The translations under genes were made by a program, and so were the position numbers. Shown piece after piece: positions 1 through 9,344 of a DNA stretch of 64,000 nucleotides. Each line of letters opens with the position of its first letter. Within the stretch, counting starts at the first letter, position 1. Source of the DNA: Gari tellinella (taxonomy: Eukaryota > Mollusca > Bivalvia > Cardiida > Psammobiidae); NCBI GenBank assembly GCA_922989275.2, contig OV277861.1, positions 23,466,479-23,530,478 of the forward strand. Direction: 5' to 3'. The notes under the pieces are model-generated. The model was not told the DNA's origin. It worked only from the letters and a program-made list of their open reading frames with translations, and searched no databases.

Positions 1-8
1 TTTTTTAA

Positions 9-578
9 CTTATCTCGTTGCACAACGCCATTGAATGCATGATTTGTAAAAAAAAGGCGTTTGGCCAAATTATCAAGTTTCAAAGTAGAAGAATCTGTTC
101 GAGGTGCAAACAAGCTTTGAGACCAGCGAGAGGTGTTAAAACAGTGTGTACGGAGTGTCATAATTATGGCGCCGTCGTGTTCGAGTGAACGTGTCAAAAT
201 CAAGGTAATAGTTGTTTAAGGGACCAAAATCGAACATACGAGAATTTTCCGTCCAAATGCATGTTCGGGCTGATGCATCTTTCTGCCTTTCCAATTGTAA
301 TAAAGAGTGTATGGAAGAAATTCAATTCCGAACAAGACCGTTATTTCGACGCATTGCGTTTCGAGCGAACGCGAACGGACTGCATTTTGAATTTACAAAA
401 CCCTACAAAAATTACATGTGGGTGTTGTGCATTAAAGAATAAGGATTGAATTTATACAGTAATGGAAGCTGGCAATGCAGACACTGTGAGTTAGAAACGA
501 ATATATTTCAATCGATTGACAATGACTTCACACACGACCGATCAATACCTGAGAAACCAATATGCGTTAGAGAGTTGA
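9..578 (+). pseudogene. Decayed cysteine-pair ORF (unknown protein, frame-broken)
   Basis: I do not recognise this protein. Positions 9-188 are open and carry three Cys-x2-Cys pairs (CMIC, CSRC, CTEC) among basic residues, like a zinc ribbon, and end at TGA 186-188. From 212 a second frame is open. It has an in-frame TAA at 440-442 and then continues open with another pair (CRHC, about 474-485) until it runs into SINE sequence near 580 (formal stop 605-607). Repeated Cys pairs across two frames with one internal stop suggest a former zinc-binding protein, perhaps from a mobile element, broken by a frameshift and a nonsense change. Untested alternatives are upstream exons of the next gene or a chance pattern. 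The 5' end lies outside the window. Confidence 0.35.
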
Positions 579-579
579 C

Positions 580-660
580 TCTAAAGCCCAGTGGTTATAT
601 TTTTTGAATATCACGCAGGCGTTCCGAGTTCGATCCCCACCCGGGGTTCTTTCTACAGTA
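580..660 (+). repeat. tRNA-derived SINE head
   Basis: AGCCCAGTGGTTA resembles an A box, and GAGTTCGATCCCCACCC about 45 bases downstream is a good B box. The cloverleaf cannot be completed, so this is a SINE promoter relic, not a tRNA gene. Confidence 0.45.
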
Positions 661-721
661 TATCCAATATAGACGTGCCTGCTTTGCTTTGTTACGAGAG
701 ATTGTATTAAAACAATCGTAA

Positions 722-969
722 CCAGGGGCCTGTTTTACTAAACTACTTACGCAAAAAATTTGCGTAAGTCAAAATTTTAAATTTTGATTTATATTTTTTT
801 ATCACTTGCTACAAACAGCAAATAGCCAGATCAGAGGACGCGCTTTTAGCGCGTCCTCTGATCTGGCTTCTTGCTGTTTGCAAACGTTTATGATCGAAAA
901 ATAAGAGTTAAACGATGTTGACTTACGCAAAAATTTTGCGTAAGTTGTTTAGTAAAACGGGCCCCTGGT
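722..969. repeat. MITE, GGGGCCCGTTTTACTAAAC family
   Basis: Perfect outer palindrome CCAGGGGCC/GGCCCCTGG, followed inward by the arms TTTTACTAAAC.ACTTACGCAAA. The centre (about 806-885) is a second, separate hairpin with GATCAGAGGACGCG and its complement, bracketed by ACAAACAG and CTGTTTGCAAA. A 5'-truncated copy lies at 38640-38848. No coding capacity. Confidence 0.85.
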
Positions 970-1139
970 ATTTAACCTTATTTTGCTGAGTTGTCATACG
1001 CTACAAAAACTCCGTTTTGATTCTGCTTTAAACTGTAGAAATGTTGAACAGATTGGAGCCAGATTATGTGTCTCGTCTCATTTGGTTAAATGTTATTAAT
1101 GTCGTGCGTGCCACGATAGGGTTTCGTGTCTAATTTCAG

Positions 1140-1303
1140 AGTAGGAAGCTTTATTGTTGACCATGAAATAGAATACGAGGACACAACAGCAGCTGCTACA
1201 GGAGTCATCGATGCTATTATAAGTATGGTTAAAGGAGATGAACTATTCGAAATCTTTAACCAGATTGAGACCGCCTCGTCCGTAGAAATTGGTGAGGTAA
1301 CAT
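1140..1303 (+). CDS. Exon: SEA domain, C-terminal half
   Basis: The acceptor TTTCAG ends at 1139 and the donor GTAAGT starts at 1304. The exon enters after two bases of a codon and leaves after one. It encodes VGSFIVDHEIEYEDT, then an alanine-rich helix and SSVEIGEVT. GSFIV matches the position and pattern of the SEA autoproteolysis loop (Gly-Ser-x-hydrophobic-Val). The beta strand IVDHEIEYED and the following helix match a SEA C-terminal half. The preceding SEA exon is outside the window. Confidence 0.78.
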
Positions 1304-4300
1304 GTAAGTCATGAACTGTATATCGTATTTATTATTTTATATATTATTTATAGTTACCTCAAGAATCATTTGAATTTCTACCTATGACAGGTGTGAGAAA
1401 CAGAACAAACCAATCACAAAGAATGGAGAATTATTTGCCTCGCTTGACATCATTTCATACAAAAGTGGCTTAACGCGATTCAGATCCAATAGGTATTAAC
1501 TTTTTAAATGCAGGGTAATTATTTCGTCTGCAATAATTCTTGTCTGCTACTGTATTAAAGTGTCAAACAGACGTCTCATCAGGATTTAAACAGTTTGCCA
1601 ATAGTATCATTGTTTAGCTGCTAGAGTGCTAAGAGTTACGAATGTTGTAATTACATAGATCCACAGTAAGGAAGACGGACATTATTTTCCATTTAATTGA
1701 TTCTAACAGCAATCCATGCCAGTGGTGCCTATTCGAATATATTTTACCCTTTCACTCTTAATGACGTCATAAAGCGCGTTAGCAAACAGTTTGGGTTCTG
1801 ATCTTTTCAGGATCCAAACTATTTGACACTCATTGCGAAATTTCGTCAGTCATATTGCCTTAAATCTAACTTTGAAACGATTTTGCAGACACCAATATTG
1901 CAGCAGACGATAACATGGTGATGAAAAGGAAAAAATATCGCGATTAATTTGATTATGAAGGGGTTTATAACCACAGTTTTACCACATTTTTAGGGAATGT
2001 ATTCGCATGGCAAATGACACTTTATCATGCAGCGACTTTCCACAATAATTAATAAAATCTGATAGCAATTTTTCAGCAAACGCAGACTAATGGAGAACTG
2101 GACAGAACAGAATTATTAAATTCATGTTATAGTTCTGTGAGTTTTTAAATGTGTCGACCCCTTCACTGCCTTACCCCTCGTACTATTGTTATTTTCAAAC
2201 AGTTTAGATTCTGACCAGACGCCGAGTAACGCGTTTAACATTTATTTCAATTTTAATCAGATCAAAATACCTAAATTGTCAATTTACGAAATAAGAGCAG
2301 ACGACGTTTGTTCAAAATCCATGACGTTATGGTTGTAGTTAACCCGTTCAAATCAAAATGCCATATGAACCATTAAATTTTCGCTGTTAAGGCAACTAAG
2401 GTCGACGCCGCAAACAGTCTGAACTAAGATCAGACTCTTCTTGATACAGCGTCTCATAAGAATCAAGATTGGTTAGCACTCAAACTTTCAGCAGATTGCA
2501 TTTGCTATGAAAAACGATATTATTTCTGCGTTTAATTCGGCGGTTCAATGGTTAAATCTAACTTTTCACGGTTAAATACAGCCAAAAGCAGCCGTTATTC
2601 TGGCGGTTACAGGAGTAAATCTGATTAAAAGAGTTAAAAAGAAAATGATTTTAGAAGTGAGAGAATTAGCTATTTACTCAAGGGGCCCGTTTCATAAAAC
2701 TTCTTACGACAAATGTTGTCGTAAGTCAAAACTTAAAAATACATTTAATCTGTGATTTCTCTATCTATCTAATCCTGTCTTGTGACATCTTTTTGGAATC
2801 GTCTTTTCAAGACGATTCCAAAAAGATGTCACAAGACAGGATTAAAAAGACGATTCCAAAAAGATGTCACAAGACAGGATTAGATGGAGAAATGAATAAT
2901 AATTAAGATTTTTATAATCTGACTTACGACAACATTTGTCGTAAGAAGTTTTATGAAACGGGCCCCTGATTCTTCAAAAAAACTATTCCAGTTTCTTGTT
3001 TAGTGTAGTGGACGTTTCACGTTAAGCTTTTTAGCGTCATGTTTTACAAAATATTTCGAAATGACAAACAGTGCGGGCCATGATAAGATAGAACCAATTA
3101 AAGCCCCCTGATCTGTGTATTTACTGTTTGCATTGGACAAGAGTACTCTTCGCATGTACTCTGCTCGTAAATAGCACGTAAATACGTCACTAAGAGTCAC
3201 TAGTTGGTTTCGTTTATCTCAGAACACTTTTACTCTGACTTTTTGACACCAACATTTCAGTTAACAGAGAGACTGTATCCAATCCAGAAGTCATTTGTGA
3301 ATCCTTTGTCTTCTTGTTCAAGGACTGTGAGAGCAACCAGGCATGTGAAGTGACCAATGGACAACCTGCATGCACGTAAGTTAACCCTTCCCCACATAGA
3401 AGCGACTTATAGCGTATTTAATTTACTCCCCCGCTGAAGAAAATAGTTCCAGTTTATACCCTCATAAACAATTACCATAACAAGTCTTTCTATATAGCCT
3501 GGCAGATGATAGTTTAAAGCAGACTGTAAGTAAAGCAGAATGTGCCATAAGGCACATTCTGCTTTACCTTCAACCTGCTTTAAGTGATCACCTATATTTA
3601 ATGTTATAAACGGGTAACTGGGTAAAGGGTTAAGTTATACAAACCACACATAGGAATCTAAATTTTTTATACCAAAAAACCGATTTGAAAGTATGTCTAA
3701 TTAGTTTCGTAATTGTTTTATGGTAATGCAAGTTATTAGAACTCTTCTAGGTCGACCGTGACCGTAATTTAAAGTCAAAATCTGCCTACGTCAGGTTTTA
3801 ATCCTGAAATACGGGTAAGTGATACTTAAGCGAGTTCAAGTCATCGAGTTTCGATTAAACATACTAAATGCATACTAATACAATGTTCATTTCATATTAG
3901 AAATTATTGCAAATATAATGTAAATATAAAAAACTGAAGAACTGATTTTTTTCGACGTTTAAGCGAAACAAACGACAGAAAATGATCGGTATATTTACCA
4001 TGAATCTCGCTAGCCGATCATTTTCTGTCGTTTATTTCGCTGAACGTCGAAAAACTTCAGTTCATTTCTTAATTAATCAAAGATTAAATTTTGTCCCAGG
4101 AGAAGTTCAGCTTAAAACCAGTCACGCCACACGTCGCAATAGGAATATCATGAAAAGCAGTTTACATGATCAAACAGTGAAAACCAAATAGTAATACTAT
4201 ACAAATACTTGAACGCCTCCCAGGTAAAATTACTTCCTATTGTTTTTAATTATGAAATGTGTTTGTATATGGTAAGTCAAGACACAGTTAAAACACATAC

Positions 4301-7300
4301 ATCTATAAATTAATGAGAAAACGTTGAAGTAATTGTAAAGGACAACATACTGGGAATATTAGACTCATAAGTTTCATATTCTCATTCCAGATTAAAGAAG
4401 GGTAAGTTCGATATCTAATTTAATTCGTCGAATAAAGGTAGGTTTTTATCTAACCTTTTTTCTACACAATATCAGGAATTCCATATATAATATAAGCCAA
4501 CCGAGAGTTTTCTGAATAAATTCAGACCCATATCTAATCGAAGTCCACCAATAAAGGTAAGTTGAGTATTGAACCTAGTCCTGTCAAGAAATGTATCTAA
4601 CTTCATTCTACAAAATTAGGTTATCTCCCATAGATAACCTTGTCCTAACAAGTAAAGTAAGATCTATATCTAACGTTATTCTATCATGAAATATAGGGCC
4701 TATACCGGACTTAATTTTACAAGGAAAAGAAAGTTCTACGTGTAACGTAATTCTACCATGTAAGGTAAGTTAAGAAAGGTAACTGACATTACTGACCTGG
4801 CATCGCTTACCTAATTCAACCTAACATATATATTCGATATGTTGTTTATACTAGCAATCTTAATAGAATGATAATATTTGATCTTATTATATACCTATTC
4901 TAAAAACGACCGAATACCGCCCCAATAATCTTTTTCCGTATCCGATGTTCCGATAGCTGCAAACTATTTACCTTTCCACAATAGCACCCTAAAAGAGACA
5001 AAGTGTGAGTGTGTGTTGTTCGGTGGGAGTTGTTACAGGTACGGAATTTAGCAAATATTTGCAAACAGCTTGAATCCAGATCTGACACTGCGTTACACGG
5101 CGTCTGATTTGGAATCAAGCTGTTCGTCACTCGTTATTATATTTTTTATTTGTCCAAATGTCCAAAATGTGACTTTGAGAAAATCAGCAGACGACACTAT
5201 TTTTAAGCAGACGATATTGCAGCCGTCAAAAGGTTGGAAATAATTGTCTTGTTTGGGAAAAAGCGGAACGCGTTGTTGAAAAGAGTGTATCGTTGTTTGG
5301 AGGACAGTTGTGGGGAGGGAGCACTGTACAATGGAAATAACAGTTTTAGCCCTAACGCGTTATTTGGAAATGAATTAACCCATTGTCTGTCCTTTAAAGG
5401 ATATTGTATTCCCATTCTTGTATCGCTTGATCAATTCCAGATGACGATCTTGGAATCATTCTTGGATTGTCAACCGGACTATCCTTGATGCTTATTTTCA
5501 CCATCATTTGTTGTGTGGGGATTGCGAGGAACTATATATCCAAACGTAAAGAGTTGCCAACACTAGACCTGAGCCATGACTAGTGAGTTGTCCCTCGCAG
5601 TATTATTTGATGCAAGTGTTTGCCAGCACTCTGTTTAAAATTAAGTTGTTTTCTTAGCAAAAGGCTATTGGAGAAACAAATTAACATTGTTTAAATTAAT
5701 CAAATTCAAATTAGTGTTTTTATGCGCCCGGCATCTGTAGATGCGGTGTCATATATTGATTGTCCTGTTCATCTGTCCGTCCTAATACAACACGCATCAT
5801 AAGTAACACACGTTAATCTGGTCATGTGTTCTTAGAGCGCTACCAATCCACCAACATTTCCCAACCTTGATTTGGACCGTAATCTTGAACTAATTTGGAT
5901 TTAAGATATTCAAATTGGCTATATCTTGGTTAACTTGATATTACCGTTTCGTCAAGCGTCCTAGTTATTGACTAAAATGCTTTGATACTTATACAGTTGT
6001 TGCCTAGGGCCATTACCAATTCATTCATATTTCCCAACCTAAATTTAATCCTTGACCTTGACATGAGATTCAAAATATATTGGCAGACATGCCACCGTGG
6101 GCATAAGCGAAAATTATACGCGGTCTTGTTCTTTATTTCCTTTATCCACCAGGTAAACTTTTCATCTGCAAACTTTGCCATCTCATAGATTAATTATCTT
6201 CATTATGTTTCACAAAATATCATCAGTTTGTCAGAAACATTTGATAAACGTAAGACACCGAGTTACACTAGGCATCCCTTCTCGAACCAAACCGTTTGAA
6301 ACAGTAATCACAAATCCGTTATAACTTGCAGACGGTATATTTACTTCATCTTAGATCTAGGAATAATGCAACGAAATTCACTCCGAGAACGGAACTTTGT
6401 ATATACATATAGTACTGACTTCCCTTACGAGCAGTTAACTTTTCCAATACCGCTGACAAATGATATAGCATTTGCTAACATTTTTTACCAAGCTCAGACA
6501 TTGAGTAACACAGCGTCTGACAAATGTGCAATTTATTGGACATTCGCAAACGTCAAACTATCAGAACAATTTACCAACAAATACAGACAATTACATTTAG
6601 CAGAGGATTAAGGAACATAGAAGGCTACTATTTAGTAATGAAAGTTTAAATGTAGTAACGAAAAATTGAAGAAATATAGCGTGGTGAACATAAGTTTCGC
6701 GGTAACTTTTACATACAGTGGCCACCATTTTATCATTCTAAAATACTAACAATTTAAAGTCGTAATTTACACAATCTTTGCACTGCGTGTTTTGTTTCTT
6801 TATAGGTGGAATATAATGTATTCCCAAACTATACATATAAACTTTATTTGATCAAAGCATATGTCACATTAAAACCCGATTGCATACATTTTCTTTCTAT
6901 CATTACCTATTTAAGTTATGGGTACATGCGGCACAGACCCTTGTCTGGTAGAATAGTTACTCGCACTTACCCTGGAAGTATAGACTGGAGAGAACATGCC
7001 TTTGGATATAATACAGGCTTCTACAAGGCGTTGGGTTCCACTAACCATACAATTCACAACCAGTCTACAAGGGGCAACCAATACAACAGCAGACAAGGCA
7101 GTGCAGTTTGTAAGTATATTTTACCCTTTCATGATCAAACTTATTCGGGAGAATGTTACACCTCCACCGCTTTATTGCCATCTGCTTCAGTATTGCTGTC
7201 TGCAAGGCGCGTTTAAAGTTATATTTAAGCCAGTATGACTTAATAATTGTCGATAAGTGTCAAATAGTTTGGGCTCTGGTCAGACGCCGCTTTACGCGTC

Positions 7301-7507
7301 AGTCATTTACGATACTTCCTCAAAGTTAAAGGCAAATACAGGTTGTCAGACATTTTGTAGTCCTTGTTTGCCCAATAGAACGTCTTGTTAGACGTCTAAA
7401 ACAAACTGGACGGGTAGCTGTTGTAATAGTTGCTGCTAGGGTTTATAGTCCCGCATAAGCTTTATCAGGTGCGTCATCCCATTGTCTCAGGATTTGGACA
7501 ATGGTAA
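1140..7507 (+). CDS. SEA-domain single-pass membrane protein gene (3' part, six exons)
   Basis: Joined exons 1140-1303, 3261-3375, 4391-4401, 5441-5582, 6916-7109 and 7449-7507 read without a stop for about 228 residues, all with AG/GT borders and matching phases. The order is: the C-terminal half of a SEA domain (GSFIV, like the G/SVVV self-cleavage site of SEA mucins), a four-cysteine half-EGF-like segment, an acidic DDD turn made at the microexon junction, a transmembrane helix of about 25 residues ending in a basic RNYISKRK stop-transfer, then a cytoplasmic tail rich in Tyr, Arg and His. SEA proteins of this layout are type I surface glycoproteins, and autoproteolysis at the SEA site is known in the family. 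The N-terminal ectodomain lies upstream of the window. Function beyond a cell-surface role is unknown. If the donor at 5583 is not used, the protein stops at TAG 5581-5583 with a short tail. Confidence 0.72.
1744..1933. repeat. MITE fragment, TTAACCCTTTCA family
   Basis: Starts ACCCTTTCACTCTTAATGAC and carries the AAACAGTTTG core and the inner GCAGACRATATTGCAGCAGACG sequence seen in intact copies (42412-42659, 39783-40014), in reverse orientation. The right end is decayed. Confidence 0.55.
2155..2260. repeat. Partial MITE with CAAACAGTTT/GACCAGACGCC core
   Basis: CCCCTTCACTGCCTTACCCC followed by the AAACAGTTTAGATTCTGACC core. The same family recurs as a fragment at 37631-37760. Truncated on the right. 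Confidence 0.45.
2681..2967. repeat. MITE, GGGGCCCGTTTCATAAAAC family
   Basis: Long inverted ends: AGGGGCCCGTTTCATAAAAC, then CTTACGACAAATGTTGTCGTAAG, and the mirror at the right. The interior duplicates GACGATTCCAAAAAGATGTC as a central inverted and direct repeat. Related copies lie at 45898-46124 and 40164-40409. Confidence 0.88.
3261..3375 (+). CDS. Exon: four-cysteine half-EGF-like segment
   Basis: The acceptor ACATTTCAG ends at 3260 and the donor GTAAGT starts at 3376. Reading from phase 1 gives FNRETVSNPEVICESFVF, then LFKDCESNQACEV and TNGQPACT. The four cysteines with the NGQ turn look like the second half of an EGF-type module placed between the SEA domain and the membrane. The exon leaves in phase 2. 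Confidence 0.8.
3381..3633. repeat. TTAA-flanked MITE with AGCAGAATGTGCC hairpin
   Basis: TTAA + CCCTTCCCCACATAG on the left, GGTAACTGGGTAAAGGG + TTAA on the right. TTAA target sites are typical of piggyBac-type elements. A hairpin of about 70 bp (3519-3588) centres on GAATGTGCCATAAGGCACATTC. Intact relatives lie at 23271-23527 and 63747-63998. It begins only six bases past the exon end at 3375, so it includes the fourth to seventh intron bases. Confidence 0.8.
3838..4075. repeat. Foldback element, GAAAATGATCGGC family
   Basis: Hairpin TTTCGACGTTTAAGCGAAA..AACGACAGAAAATGATCGG against its mirror ending GCTGAACGTCGAAAA, followed by TTCAGTTCATTTCTT. The left flank GCATACTAATACAATGTTCA is shared with the copy at 35880-36265. 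Broken copies lie at 10310-10405 and 23825-24125. Confidence 0.75.
4391..4401 (+). CDS. 11-nt microexon
   Basis: CTCATTCCAG precedes and GTAAGTTCG follows the 11 bases ATTAAAGAAGG. The upstream exon ends in phase 2 and the transmembrane exon needs phase 1. Direct joining gives an immediate TGA, whereas inserting exactly 11 nt restores the frame and encodes T-L-K-K-D across the junction. The fit of phase, acceptor and donor makes this more than chance, but it is inferred without transcripts. Confidence 0.62.
4402..5440 (+). other. Intron between microexon and TM exon
   Basis: Contains a series of decayed GGTAAGT-like repeats with CCTAATTCTACAA-type spacing (4400-4790) and a CTCCCTC-family MITE (4960-5330). 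No other exon is needed for the frame. Confidence 0.55.
4960..5330. repeat. MITE, TACAGTGCTCCCTC family
   Basis: The right end GGGGAGGGAGCACTGTAC matches other copies (30822-31195, 37269-37612, 62524-62858). The core is CAAACAGCTTGAATCCAGAT..GGCGTCTGATTTGG..CAAGCTGTT, followed by GCAGACGATATTGCAGCCGT. The left end is worn. Confidence 0.72.
5441..5582 (+). CDS. Exon: transmembrane helix and start of cytoplasmic tail
   Basis: The acceptor CAATTCCAG ends at 5440. It reads DDDLGIILGLSTGLSLM, then LIFTIICCVGIA and the basic stop RNYISKRK, then ELPTLDLSHD. The hydrophobic stretch of about 25 residues followed by Arg/Lys gives type I topology. The codon after HD is TAG (5581-5583), but GTGAGT starts on its G, so splicing removes the stop and leaves phase 2. 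Both read-through and splicing are plausible. Confidence 0.82.
5715..6185. repeat. Dispersed repeat with CGCCCGGCATCTGTAGATG end
   Basis: Begins TGCGCCCGGCATCTGTAGAT, then TGTCCTGTTCATCTGTCCGT and two related segments of 140 bp (CCAACCTTGATTTGG, CCAACCTAAATTTAA). The style fits the long mollusc dispersed repeats with CTGTCCGTCC motifs. Not coding. Confidence 0.45.
6916..7109 (+). CDS. Exon: long cytoplasmic tail
   Basis: A pyrimidine-rich tract and TTTAAG end at 6915, and GTAAGTATAT starts at 7110. Phase 2 in joins TA of the upstream exon to T, giving Tyr-Tyr-Gly. It then encodes YMRHRPLSGRIVTRTYPGS, IDWREHAFGYNTGFYKALG, and STNHTIHNQSTRGNQYNSRQ before GSAV. The frame is open upstream to 6806, but the region before 6916 is intronic. 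Many Tyr, Asn and Arg residues; no domain recognised. It leaves in phase 1. Confidence 0.7.
7121..7329. repeat. MITE, TTAACCCTTTCA family, in the last intron
   Basis: TTACCCTTTCATGATCAAAC, then CTGCTTCAGTATTGCTGTCT and the core CAAATAGTTTGGGCTCTGGT. The left part matches 42412-42659 closely; the right terminal repeat is decayed. It starts 11 bases after the donor at 7110. Confidence 0.65.
7449..7507 (+). CDS. Exon: last coding exon with stop TAA
   Basis: The acceptor GGTTTATAG ends at 7448. From phase 1 it gives FPHKLYQVRHPIVSGFGQW and stops at TAA 7505-7507. An alternative acceptor at 7490 would give an immediate TGA, so this acceptor is preferred. An AATAAA at 7602-7607 fits the 3' end. 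The pyrimidine tract is weak, so confidence is moderate. Confidence 0.55.
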
Positions 7508-7601
7508 GCATGACTTTCAGCCAGAACAATTGAGAAGCTTTTTTCTGTTTTTTGAATATAAAAGTTCTTATAAAAAAATGTCATAGATATATATATTGAT
7601 T

Positions 7602-7607
7602 AATAAA
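7602..7607 (+). promoter_or_regulatory. Candidate polyadenylation signal of SEA gene
   Basis: AATAAA 95 bases past the TAA stop, the first one downstream on this strand. Position suits the gene end. Confidence 0.45.
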
Positions 7608-7629
7608 TATTGTTACTTTTGATTAAATT

Positions 7630-8145
7630 GCCGTGATAGAAGTTGTTTTCGTCATTTGTATCAGTACGATCATCGATATTAGTTGAAACAAAGGGAAAAA
7701 AACGTATACCTCAATAAAAGGAGGTAGTTGCAGAACGAAGAGATTCTACGTAGGTTATGCGAACTTTTACTGAATTGACGTGTACTCTTTTAGATTTAAT
7801 TCAATTCAGAATAGGTATATTTCGATTCATTTTTTTTATTTCCAGCCTTTATGCTTCTTTTTTGTGATTATATCAGCACACGATGGGAGGACTATTTTCT
7901 TTCCATAATGTTGTAGCTAAGTAATTTGGTAAGTTCTATATTTCTATTTATAGAACGTCTCGTCTCGTCTATCCTAGTTTAGCGTCTGTGTTCCCTTCGT
8001 CAGGGGTTCGACGTTGTCTGGCGGTCTTTATACATCGTCTCCAGTGGTCACGATCGTGGGGGTTCACCTTCACCATCTGTTATTCTATTTTAAGAAGAAA
8101 GTTAAGGGAAAATTCAATTATTTAAAACTTGTTTGGTGACAGGAT
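7630..8145. other. No recognised feature
   Basis: AT-rich sequence with a short TCGTCTCGTC run near 7960. I see no exon or clear repeat border. Confidence 0.5.
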
Positions 8146-8149
8146 AAAT

Positions 8150-8295
8150 AGAATAACCTGTAACTGACGGATACTTTAAAGTTTATCCGGTTCGGGACGA
8201 AAATCGAAAGTCTCGGCGGAGCCTCGACTTTTATTTTCACCCTCACCGGATAAACTTTAAAATATCCGCCAGTGACAGGTTATTCTCTATATTTA
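8150..8295. repeat. Near-perfect hairpin of about 145 bp
   Basis: GAATAACCTGTAACTGACGG and TAAAGTTTATCCGGTTCGGG fold on CCGGATAAACTTTAAAATAT and CCAGTGACAGGTTATTC. The loop GTCTCGGCGGAGCCTCGAC is itself GC-rich. No coding. Confidence 0.85.
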
Positions 8296-8339
8296 GGTGT
8301 AACTGCTTCACTGACTTATCTCGAAACAATATTATATAA

Positions 8340-8479
8340 ATATTAGATGGCAGTTTGCGTGACATTCAAATTTTCAACCCGAGAAACAGAATGTCACCCC
8401 GAAACGAAGCCGATTGTGACATTCTTGTTTTCGAGGTTTAACAATTTGAATGTCACGCAAACTGACATCTAATATTTAT
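8340..8479. repeat. Near-perfect hairpin of about 140 bp
   Basis: AATATTAGATGGCAGTTTGC and GTGACATTCAAATT against their complements ending GTCACGCAAACTGACATCTA. The loop contains CCCCGAAACGAAGCCG. It sits 45 bp from the previous hairpin. Confidence 0.85.
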
Positions 8480-8515
8480 TTTATTACACCGAGCTTATCA
8501 ACCCTGGCTTTGGAA

Positions 8516-9343
8516 TTAGTCCAGGACAGATAGGTGAAAATTTCGCCAAACCTAAAACAAATTGCAAAAGAAATGCGATTAATATATTTGGGAACTTTAT
8601 GATGTGCTCTATCATGTATTAAAAATCGCCATTGATAGTGTGTGCGCAAATTGGATTTTTTTCACCTGTGTCTAAATGGGCTTCTGTAGATTTTTAAAAA
8701 AAAAAAACGTACATCAGTAATGAAATTCATTTTAATTCTTTTAGTTTTATCAACAACAAGCAAATACAGTAAAGGAAGTTCATAATATACAATGCTATCA
8801 ACATGTTTTGTATTTTAAACACATGCAAATAACAAAATCTTGATTTATAGAAGGGTTACACTGTTCTAGACATACACATACTATTATGACGTCATCAAAA
8901 GTAAATATTATTATGACGTCATCAATAGTTTGTAAATTACACGCATTCTGGTGTTTATACCACAGATGCTAATAACCAGGCTGTGCGCTTAAAATAAGGT
9001 GGAATTAAACATTGTCTGGTAAATTTTATTCTTTATTTGATGGTTTTACTTGCCTTTTAATTAAACTGTGGAAATCACTGGAAAATGCCGAGTGCCTGGA
9101 TCTTATCTGACATCTTCCGGTGTTTAACATCCGGGGACAAAAACGCAGGTATGGTGGCTCATGTCAGCCAGCAGAATTGTAAACTAAATGGACATATATT
9201 TTCGCGAATATTTCGTAAACCGCACCGGATTTTTATGGCGATTTTTTACATAAGCCTTATTTGTCTAATATCTACATAATGGAAATAGTTTTATTTCTTT
9301 TGCAATTTGTTTGAGGTTAAACCGTATCTGTCCTGGACTAAAT
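8516..9343. repeat. Inverted-repeat element of about 830 bp (TTAGTCCAGGACAGATA ends)
   Basis: The left TTAGTCCAGGACAGATA and an inner CAAATTGCAAAAGAAAT are mirrored at the right end (9288-9343). The interior has two TATTATGACGTCATCAA repeats (CRE-like palindromes, 8882-8930). The open frame at 9085-9279 resembles no protein I know. Non-autonomous DNA transposon by structure. Confidence 0.75.
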
Positions 9344-9344
9344 C

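Larger units (their letters stand above)
1304..3260 (+). other. Intron after the SEA exon, filled with MITEs
   Basis: Bounded by GTAAGT and TTTCAG. Besides the elements listed separately (1744-1933, 2155-2260, 2681-2967) it is AT-rich sequence in which I see no further exon. Several TTAA/CCCTTTCA-type fragments suggest repeated insertion and decay. Confidence 0.7.

Noticed and set aside
6806..7216. 136-codon open frame as a complete gene
   Set aside because: Only 6916-7109 behaves as an exon, with a good acceptor, a good donor and phase matching the SEA gene; the rest is intron read-through.
7491..7503. 13-nt microexon GATTTGGACAATG with AG/GTAAGC borders
   Set aside because: In the required phase it makes an immediate TGA; the larger exon from 7449 gives a sensible ending and includes these bases.
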